A stretch of 14,234 bases of DNA from Candidatus Aminicenantota bacterium (GTDB lineage: Bacteria > Acidobacteriota > Aminicenantia > UBA2199), in contig CP070627.1 of NCBI GenBank assembly GCA_020355945.1, positions 9,090,010 to 9,104,243 on the forward strand. The letters run 5' to 3'. The position numbers were made by a program, and so were the translations under genes. Below are positions 6,927 through 12,544 of this stretch, piece after piece (the first letter of the stretch is position 1; the number at the start of each line of letters is the position of its first letter). The notes beneath the pieces are model-generated. The model was not told where the DNA came from. It saw only the letters and a list, made by a program, of their open reading frames with translations, and searched no databases.

Positions 6927-7274
6927 TCAACAGTTAAATTTTTCAATAGCTGCCGGTTCATCTTCTAAAAAATCGTATATCTCAGTGAAACCCACCAGGT
7001 CAAAGATTTCATATACCCGTTCACTAATGCAGCACAATTTGATGTCTCCACCTTGTTCCCTGATTTCATCCAGGTAGCCCATAATGATTCCCATGCCAGC
7101 GGAACTGATATAATTGAGGTCCCTGCCATTGATGGCGATATTGACATGATTATTTCCCATGAGCTTCAGTATTTCCTTCTCGAAGCGTTCGACATTATGT
7201 GCATCAAGGTGGCCTTTGGGGTAGATAACAGCAACGTTCTCAACCACTTTCGACCTGATATAAAACGATTTCAT
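6927..7274 (-). CDS. STAS-domain anti-sigma factor antagonist (RsbV/SpoIIAA-like)
   Basis: A 115-aa single STAS domain. GHLDAHNVERFEKEI (21-35) is the first conserved block. DLNYISSAGMGIIMG (52-66) is the phosphorylation loop, with Ser57/Ser58 at the place of the regulatory serine. In the unphosphorylated state such proteins bind the RsbW-like kinase and free its target. It leads the module and has AGGAG seven bases before the ATG and a predicted promoter about 70 bases upstream. The extra C-terminal tail after residue 100 is short and acidic and ends KFNC. Similar STAS proteins also act in pathways without sigma factors, so the output is open. Confidence 0.9.
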   Translation of the reverse strand: MKSFYIRSKVVENVAVIYPKGHLDAHNVERFEKEILKLMGNNHVNIAINGRDLNYISSAGMGIIMGYLDEIREQGGDIKLCCISERVYEIFDLVGFTEIYDFLEDEPAAIEKFNC

Positions 7275-7344
7275 GCTTGACTCCTGGAACGGTTTATGGT
7301 TACCAATAAAACTTTCATCCGTTCATACGTTTCTACAAAGTATA

Positions 7345-7373
7345 ATTGTAATATATATTTCTTCTTTTTTCAA
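7345..7373 (-). promoter_or_regulatory. Predicted sigma70-type promoter for the STAS-kinase-phosphatase module
   Basis: On the minus strand TTGAAA (7368-7373) and TACAAT (7345-7350, five of six) are spaced by 17 bases. Transcription would start near 7338, giving a leader of about 64 bases. The surrounding DNA (7275-7450) is AT-rich and shows no other clear element. In particular, no terminator follows acpS, so the module may also be transcribed from further upstream. Confidence 0.5.
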
Positions 7374-7450
7374 ATTTTTTTTTTGACACCCAGCTGTTAA
7401 TCCGTGTTTCTCCGTGTTCGTCGTTACTATGTGGCTAAAATGAGAAGGGA

Positions 7451-7822
7451 CTATTCAATAATTACCAGGGCCACCGCGTATTCCCTGGTATGGGATATGG
7501 AAAGATGAAGGGTATGGAATTTATTTTTTTTGAAGTTTTCCAGGGTTTTCCCGGAGAGTGTGATTCCCGGTTTTCCCAATTCATTGTTTTCTACGGAGAT
7601 ATCGGTCCAGGCCATACCGCCGCGCCACCCGGTGCCCATTGCTTTAAACAAGGCTTCTTTGGCGGCAAACCGTGCTGCATAATGTACTGCCGGTCGAAAT
7701 TTGCCCTCACAGTAGCGAATTTCTGTCTCAGTAAACACCCTTTCAACAAACCGCCGGTTTTTTTCTACTATCTTTTTTATCCGGGCCACGTCAATCATAT
7801 CAATACCGATACCTTTAATCAT
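7451..7822 (-). CDS. acpS: Holo-[acyl-carrier-protein] synthase AcpS
   Basis: AcpS transfers 4'-phosphopantetheine from coenzyme A to a serine of acyl carrier protein, making it active for lipid synthesis in the cytosol. The 123-aa length is normal. The N-terminal GIGIDMIDVARI (4-15) holds the Mg-binding Asp. The central block is RFAAKEALFKAMGTG (51-65), and the C-terminal block is LSISHTREYAVALV (107-120). An AGGAGG lies upstream, but about 13 bases from the ATG, longer than usual. No other start codon is available in frame, and the family N-terminus fits this ATG. It is separated from the rsb-like module by 176 bases, so joint control is not certain. Confidence 0.96.
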   Translation of the reverse strand: MIKGIGIDMIDVARIKKIVEKNRRFVERVFTETEIRYCEGKFRPAVHYAARFAAKEALFKAMGTGWRGGMAWTDISVENNELGKPGITLSGKTLENFKKNKFHTLHLSISHTREYAVALVIIE

Positions 7823-7851
7823 TTTCCAGTTGTGACCTCCTGGCCAGCCCT

Positions 7852-7880
7852 ATTATAATACAAAAAAAAGAATGTTGGAA
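7852..7880 (-). promoter_or_regulatory. Possible promoter for acpS (perfect -10, poor -35)
   Basis: On the minus strand a perfect TATAAT (7852-7857) lies about 30 bases before the acpS ATG. The hexamer 17 bases upstream, TTCCAA, matches the -35 consensus at only three of six. If used, it would be divergent to the plus-strand operon. Confidence 0.38.
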
Positions 7881-7894
7881 GGTGTGGGAGGTGT

Positions 7895-7936
7895 GCCTGT
7901 CCTATTTTTTTTAGAAAGAAACACAGGGCCTGTCCT
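7895..7936. repeat. Short direct repeat GCCTGTCCT, two copies
   Basis: GCCTGTCCT occurs at 7895-7903 and 7928-7936, with 24 bases between copies. The first copy in context (GTGTGCCTGTCCTATTTT) loosely resembles the GGTGCC-type repeat near the mnmE stop. No ORF of credible composition covers it. Confidence 0.45.
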
Positions 7937-7942
7937 GAAATT

Positions 7943-7958
7943 GGAACACAAATGTTCC
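7943..7958. repeat. Perfect dyad GGAACA-CAAA-TGTTCC in the divergent intergenic region
   Basis: Six-base arms around a four-base centre extend to TTGG...CCAA with one bulged base. It lies between the predicted acpS promoter and the plus-strand operon promoter. No T run follows, so it fits an operator better than a terminator. The regulator is unknown: GAAC and GTTC are six bases apart, not the four of the Gram-positive LexA box. Confidence 0.5.
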
Positions 7959-8037
7959 CAACAAAGTGGCATTAAAATTGCTACATTTTTTCCCTTAGAT
8001 TTAAAGAGGAAAAAAAGTAAAAATGCTCAGTGTGGAT

Positions 8038-8066
8038 TTGCAAAAAAAAAAATTGTTGGTTATAAT
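8038..8066 (+). promoter_or_regulatory. Predicted promoter of the envelope operon, spacer holding an A-tract
   Basis: TTGCAA (8038-8043) and a perfect TATAAT (8061-8066) are 17 bases apart. The DNA from 8042 to 8052 is a run of 11 A that begins in the -35 hexamer and fills half of the spacer. Transcription would start near 8073, about 25 bases before the GTG start codon, leaving room for the GGAGGT ribosome-binding site. Confidence 0.6.
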
Positions 8067-8096
8067 ATATTCTTATAGTTAAATGGAGGTGGTTAC

Positions 8097-8471
8097 GTGG
8101 ATACGTTGAAACAAATAATGATTATATCGTTGATCGTAGGAATATGTGTGCTAAACGCTTGTTCCACCAAAGCCGTTCCTAAAACCGAGTTTGAATTTGG
8201 CAATCACTTGGCCCGGCAGGGCTTATGGAAAGAAGCGTATTACCGGTGGAACCGGGCGCTGGAACAAGGGAAAGAGAGTGCAGCACTTTATAACAATATC
8301 GCCATTGCCCTTGAAGAGATGGGTAAATTTGAAGAGGCGGAAAAAGCCTATCAAAAAGCCCTGAAACTCTCACCTAACAATCAAACCGTCCAGGGCAATT
8401 ATAACAAGTTTAAAAAGATGTTAACAAAGGATAAGGATAAAAATGAAAAAGATAAGAAAGATAAAAAATAA
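8097..8471 (+). CDS. TPR-containing lipoprotein
   Basis: A 124-aa protein with a lipoprotein signal: hydrophobic stretch about residues 7-19, then lipobox LNAC with Cys22 as the lipid-anchored residue. The mature part has two tetratricopeptide-like helical pairs. The first is about 31-60 (FGNHLARQGLWKEAYYRWNRA). The second is about 61-94 (ALYNNIAIALEEMGKFEEAEKAYQKAL), close to the TPR consensus. A lysine/aspartate tail (KDKDKNEKDKKDKK) closes it. TPRs mediate protein contacts, so it may be a scaffold for the outer-membrane protein encoded two genes later. The GTG start has GGAGGT six bases upstream and a predicted promoter. No Asp follows the lipidated Cys, so outer-membrane placement is plausible by the E. 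coli rule, which may not apply here. Confidence 0.88.
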   Translation: MDTLKQIMIISLIVGICVLNACSTKAVPKTEFEFGNHLARQGLWKEAYYRWNRALEQGKESAALYNNIAIALEEMGKFEEAEKAYQKALKLSPNNQTVQGNYNKFKKMLTKDKDKNEKDKKDKK

Positions 8472-9102
8472 GAGACTGGTATCAGTTAGTATGGGTTTTA
8501 TGGTGGTGGTTTTTTCCCTGTTTTCCATGATTTCTTGTGCCAGCGGCACCAACCGGGTGGAAGTACGAATTGAAGTTAAGAATCCCAATGCTATTGACTT
8601 TGAAACGTACGACAAAGTCCTGTACCAGGATTTGACCCTTGAATGGGAACCCAAAGACTTCACCCCCGAAGACCAGCTTAAGAGTTTTTTCCTCAGCGAA
8701 CTTCCCCGGGTTATCGACAGAGACATCGAACCCTGGGATGGTAAAACCTCGGCTGCGGATATGGTGATACCTGCCAATAGTTTATTAATAACAGGGAAAT
8801 TAACACTGGAAATCAAGGAGAGAAGTAAGATAAAGGAAATAAAAGACCAAGAGACCGGTAAACCCAAAAACGTCTTTACCAGCATTCAACATTGGGACAT
8901 GACATTGGCATTGGTGATGAAAGAGTCCAAAACCGGCAAAGAAATTTTTAAACAAGATTTCAAAGAAAAGCTCTCCAATGTGGATACTTCTGATACCACT
9001 ACAAAATTCAATTTTGAAAAAATCTTTTTCAAACTGACCAACCGGTTTCTCATGAAAGTAAAGAAAACAAAAAAAATGCAAAGAAGGTATCTATTGTTTT
9101 AA
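8443..9102 (+). CDS. Lipoprotein of unknown function
   Basis: I do not recognise this 219-aa protein. The N-terminus is basic (MKKIRKIKNKRL), followed by a hydrophobic segment about 13-28 and the candidate lipobox MISC with Cys32. This is a slightly atypical lipobox, with Met at -3. The mature part alternates predicted strands, for example LLITGKLTLEIKERSK (115-130) and WDMTLALVMKESKTGKEIF, which suggests a beta-rich periplasmic domain. The tail is basic (KVKKTKKMQRR). Its start lies 29 bases inside the TPR lipoprotein gene, so the two are probably coupled. The next gene follows after 27 bases. Position between a TPR lipoprotein and an outer-membrane barrel protein suggests a part in the same envelope assembly. 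That is inference from context. Confidence 0.82.
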   Translation: MKKIRKIKNKRLVSVSMGFMVVVFSLFSMISCASGTNRVEVRIEVKNPNAIDFETYDKVLYQDLTLEWEPKDFTPEDQLKSFFLSELPRVIDRDIEPWDGKTSAADMVIPANSLLITGKLTLEIKERSKIKEIKDQETGKPKNVFTSIQHWDMTLALVMKESKTGKEIFKQDFKEKLSNVDTSDTTTKFNFEKIFFKLTNRFLMKVKKTKKMQRRYLLF

Positions 9103-9129
9103 TAAACTTCAATACATAAGGAAGGTAAA

Positions 9130-12057
9130 ATGAAACAAGAACATATAAAAATAAAAACAAGTTCTCCGGGACGAAGGGTCCCGTTGTTGTTGGTGGTCCT
9201 GTTGGTGTTAATGGCTGCCATGCCTGTGGAGATGTTTCCCCAATATCAATTTTGGTATGGGAAAAACAAAGTCCAGAAGGGCTTTAAGTGGGACCATGTA
9301 GAGACGGACCATTTTAAGATCTATTATTACACCAACCAGGAACGTTTGATCAAGAAGGTGGCGGGAGCAGCCGAGCACGCCTATAAACGGATTTCCGATT
9401 ACCTGAATGTACAGGTGGAAAAAAGGAAGATTCCTTTGATTTTTTACAATACCAAGATCGACTTTGAGTTAACCAATATTGTTGAACTGCCGCAGATTTT
9501 TTCCCCGGAAGCCTTTGCCCAATCTACCACTTACCGGGTGGTGGTCCAGGGAGAAACTTCATTCGAGGATTTGGCCAGGACCATCGCCCATGAGTTGGGG
9601 CACATATTTGAATATGAAATAATGGGTGCCAGGACCATGTACATCAGACCACCGCAGTGGGTGATGGAGGGATTCCCGGAATTTATGGCGGGTACCTGGA
9701 ATCCCTTTGCTTTATTAACTGTCAGGGATTCGGTCCTCTATGGGCGCATCCCGCAAATGACCAAATTAGGCAGATTCCAGGCCCCTTTCAGTAACGCCAG
9801 GTTACTATACTATGACTATGGACACATCCTTTTTGAGTTCCTGGATAAAAAATTGGGAAAACGAAGCATAAAAAAACTTTTGTATGCATTGAAGGGCAGC
9901 TCTATATTGACAAGAGGCGGAGGGAATATCCTGAGAGTATTGGATTACACCCCCAAGGTGTTTAACCATGAGTTTGGGAAGTATTTAAGAGAACGATTTG
10001 CAAAGTTTGTCACCAAAGAAGACCCCGAAGATTACAGTTATATTATTGGCCCGGATTTTCCTTTAGGCGGGGCGATTTCCACCCAGATATCCCCGTCCGG
10101 CGAGGTCCTGGCTGTTTTTACCTTGAATCTCAAAGCCCCGGACCTGGATATCATGCTGATTTCCATGAAAGATGGCAAAGTGATTAAAAATATAACCCCG
10201 GGAGGCATATTTGGCCCCAGGTACGACATCATTAATTTCCCTTATGAACCCGCCGACGGAAATGCCTTTGTCTGGAATAAAGAGAGTGATCAAATTGCTT
10301 TCTTTGCCAGGAAGGAATGGACCAATTACCTGGTGGTGATGGATGTATTGAAGGGTAAAATTTTGAAAAAAATAAAACTTAAAAACATCCAGAAGGCCAC
10401 TTCTCCCCGGTTCCATCCCAACCTCAAAGAGAACAAACTTTATTTTACCGGCCAGGAGGCCACAAAAGCGTATCTTTACTGCATGGACCTGCACACCAAT
10501 AAAGTCAGTAAACTCACCGATGGATTTTTGTTTATCAAGGCCTTTGACATATCTCCCCAGGGCACCCGCCTGATCTATTCGGCTAAAAGCGAAGAATATT
10601 ATAAACTATACATGGGAACCCTGGATAACCCGGATATGGCCAGACAAATTACTTTTGGCGACTACAATGACATTACACCGTCATTTTCCGGGGATTCACG
10701 TTATGTCTATTACAGTTCCGATGAGCGGGAATCTTACAATATCTATAAGATCGATTTGTATGAAAAGATGTTGTACCGGTACACGGATGTCAAAACCGGG
10801 AATTTTTACCCCATGGAAATACCCGAAGAAAAGGACCAGGTGGTCATGACTTCTTTTTACAAAGGAGGGTTTACCCTGTTTAAAAAAGATATCTCTACTC
10901 CCCAGGAAGAACGAAAAATTGAATTCGAAGATGTGGACAGGGAATTGTTGGCTAAAAAAGAGGCAGAACAGTTGAAAAAGGTGGATATCCAATACCGGGG
11001 AAAATACAAACCCATGAGTAAATTGTTTATCCAATCACTGCCGCCCCTGGGTGTCAGTATCGGCACTGACGGGGCCTTGTGGGGGTATTCGTACCTGAAC
11101 CTGTCCGACCTGATGGGCGATCATAATTTTATCTTCCAGTTCTCTTCATTTTACGGATACCGTTCTTACCACATGATTTACCTGAACCAGAAACGCCGAC
11201 TGCAATTATTCACTCATTTGTATTCAAGTAAAGATTCCTATTATTACAACTACAACTATGCCGTGATCAATCCCTATGATAGGCGGAATTACCGGACATT
11301 ACGGGAGCAGCATGGTGGAGAAGTGGGATTCTGGTATCCTTTCAATCGCAGCTACAGGCTCGAAGCCACCGCCTCTTTTTATAAACAAATTGAAAACCTT
11401 GACAACATCTACCTGGGCACCGATCTCCCTTACGGTCAATTTGTCAATGGCTGGGCAGTACCGCTGAGGGTCTCACTGGTGGGTGATACTATTCTTTTCA
11501 TGGGCTACGGGCCCAACCGGGGACATACCTTTAAGTTCACCTTTGAAAAATACTTTGGACTGGGTGACAATTTCATTGATGCCTATGCTTTTGAAGGCGA
11601 TTTCAGGAAATATTTCCGGCTGGATAATAATACACTGCTTGCGCTTCGGTTGTTTGGCTTTAAATCCGGCGGGAAAACCCCTTTACTTTTCTGGACCGGT
11701 GGTAACAACACCATCCGATCCGTTGGGTTCTGGCGACTTACCGGTGATAACATGTTTTTGTTTAATGCTGAATTCAGGTTCCCCTTATTACATCAAGCCT
11801 GGTCTTTGATTGGCCCCCTGGGGCCCATCCGTGGGGTTTTCTTCTTCGACCTGGGGGGAGTCTGGTTTAGTGAACAGAAATTCAGGTTTTTCCAGGAAGG
11901 AAGAGGAATCGCCCTGGAAACTCCCATTGCCTCCTATGGATTTGGCCTCCAGTTCTTTTTCCTTGGGTACCCGATGCATTTGGAATGGGTGTGGAGAACA
12001 GACCTCAGGCGAAGAGCTTACTACGGTATCAATTTCTGGATCGGGTTTGATTTTTAG
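9130..12057 (+). CDS. Metalloprotease (HELGH) - TolB/PD40 propeller - Omp85-like outer-membrane barrel fusion
   Basis: This 975-aa protein has an export signal (hydrophobic residues about 17-31 after RRVP). Residues about 50-300 form a peptidase-MA-like gluzincin domain. HELGH (154-158) supplies two zinc histidines and the catalytic Glu, and WVMEGFPEF (177-185) gives the likely third ligand, Glu180. Residues about 310-600 hold TolB/PD40-like propeller strands: ISPSGEVLAVF (320-330), FDISPQGTRLIYSAK (472-486) and PSFSGDSRYVYYSSD (517-531). Residues about 635-975 look like a bacterial surface antigen (Omp85) barrel, with IRSVGFWRLTGDNMFLFNAE (862-881), EFRFPLL, GVFFFDLGGVWF and a terminal Phe. 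No POTRA domains are visible, so protease and propeller seem to occupy the periplasmic side in their place. A GGAAGG site precedes the ATG. It is the last gene of the lipoprotein operon. Substrate and role are unknown. Confidence 0.88.
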   Translation: MKQEHIKIKTSSPGRRVPLLLVVLLVLMAAMPVEMFPQYQFWYGKNKVQKGFKWDHVETDHFKIYYYTNQERLIKKVAGAAEHAYKRISDYLNVQVEKRKIPLIFYNTKIDFELTNIVELPQIFSPEAFAQSTTYRVVVQGETSFEDLARTIAHELGHIFEYEIMGARTMYIRPPQWVMEGFPEFMAGTWNPFALLTVRDSVLYGRIPQMTKLGRFQAPFSNARLLYYDYGHILFEFLDKKLGKRSIKKLLYALKGSSILTRGGGNILRVLDYTPKVFNHEFGKYLRERFAKFVTKEDPEDYSYIIGPDFPLGGAISTQISPSGEVLAVFTLNLKAPDLDIMLISMKDGKVIKNITPGGIFGPRYDIINFPYEPADGNAFVWNKESDQIAFFARKEWTNYLVVMDVLKGKILKKIKLKNIQKATSPRFHPNLKENKLYFTGQEATKAYLYCMDLHTNKVSKLTDGFLFIKAFDISPQGTRLIYSAKSEEYYKLYMGTLDNPDMARQITFGDYNDITPSFSGDSRYVYYSSDERESYNIYKIDLYEKMLYRYTDVKTGNFYPMEIPEEKDQVVMTSFYKGGFTLFKKDISTPQEERKIEFEDVDRELLAKKEAEQLKKVDIQYRGKYKPMSKLFIQSLPPLGVSIGTDGALWGYSYLNLSDLMGDHNFIFQFSSFYGYRSYHMIYLNQKRRLQLFTHLYSSKDSYYYNYNYAVINPYDRRNYRTLREQHGGEVGFWYPFNRSYRLEATASFYKQIENLDNIYLGTDLPYGQFVNGWAVPLRVSLVGDTILFMGYGPNRGHTFKFTFEKYFGLGDNFIDAYAFEGDFRKYFRLDNNTLLALRLFGFKSGGKTPLLFWTGGNNTIRSVGFWRLTGDNMFLFNAEFRFPLLHQAWSLIGPLGPIRGVFFFDLGGVWFSEQKFRFFQEGRGIALETPIASYGFGLQFFFLGYPMHLEWVWRTDLRRRAYYGINFWIGFDF

Positions 12058-12110
12058 TGGATTTCACTCCCAGGTCCTGAATCTATCTTTACCGGAAGGA
12101 GAAAAAAATG

Positions 12111-12139
12111 TTGTAATTTTCTTATTTTTGTATTAAAAT
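12111..12139 (+). promoter_or_regulatory. Predicted promoter placing transcription start at the next ATG
   Basis: TTGTAA (12111-12116) and TAAAAT (12134-12139, five of six) are 17 bases apart. The start of transcription is expected about seven bases after the -10, at or next to the ATG at 12146. The region is AT-rich, so chance matches are easy. Confidence 0.4.
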
Positions 12140-12145
12140 AAATGC

Positions 12146-12394
12146 ATGGCAAATATAATTGAGATTGAATGTCCGGGATGCCACTCCAACCTCTGGGTGG
12201 ATGTGGAAAAAAAGGCCGTCATCCAGCATAAAAAAACAAAAAAGAAGAATTTCTCTTCTTTTGATGATCTTCTATTAAAAGAGAAACAAAAAAAGGAGAA
12301 AGTGGAGGAACGGTTTTCAATGGCCAGGGACCTGGAACAGGCTAAAAAGAAAAAAGCTGAAGAGATATTCGAGAAGTCCTTTAAAGACAAGTAA
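12146..12394 (+). CDS. Small CxxC protein with charged helical tail, unknown function
   Basis: An 82-aa protein. The N-terminus IEIECPGCHSNLWVDVEKKAVIQHKK (4-29) reads like half of a zinc ribbon: one CPGC knuckle on a strand, with no second Cys pair, only a His at 28. The rest is lysine/glutamate-rich and likely helical (DDLLLKEKQKKEKVEERF... to FEKSFKDK). Small proteins of this layout occur in several bacterial groups, to my recollection as hypotheticals. It could bind metal as a dimer or pair with a partner. No Shine-Dalgarno precedes the ATG at 12146; a second ATG at 12142 is out of frame. It lies 88 bases after the barrel gene and may have its own promoter. Confidence 0.75.
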   Translation: MANIIEIECPGCHSNLWVDVEKKAVIQHKKTKKKNFSSFDDLLLKEKQKKEKVEERFSMARDLEQAKKKKAEEIFEKSFKDK

Positions 12395-12544
12395 ATTTTA
12401 GCCTCTGCCGCGGTCTTTTTTTTCGTTACTGAGGTGGGATATTCATCGCAATTTGCCTGTTGAAGTGAGTATCGTGTTAAATCCCTGGCAACTGAAAATC
12501 CACAAAAAGAACAGGTTTAAAGGAAAGCAAAGGAGGGTTTAATC

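Noticed and set aside
7943..7958. Dyad as a LexA box of the Gram-positive type
   Set aside because: GAAC and GTTC are six bases apart here, while that box needs four.
8021..8040. DnaA-box-like TGTGGATTT, with TGTGGATAC at about 8976, as a hint of a replication origin
   Set aside because: The matches are imperfect, isolated and partly inside genes; no cluster of boxes is present near the rpmH group.
7872..8078. 68-residue plus-strand open frame in the acpS/lipoprotein intergenic region
   Set aside because: It has no ribosome-binding site, its composition does not look protein-like, and it covers the dyad, the direct repeat and the operon promoter.
10063..10494. 143-residue minus-strand open frame inside the protease-barrel gene
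   Set aside because: It is an antisense shadow of a strongly supported coding region, with no start signal or domain.
12395..12430. T-rich run after the CxxC gene as an intrinsic terminator
   Set aside because: The GC-rich stretch before the T run (CCGCGG) is a self-complementary hexamer without a loop, so no proper stem-loop forms.
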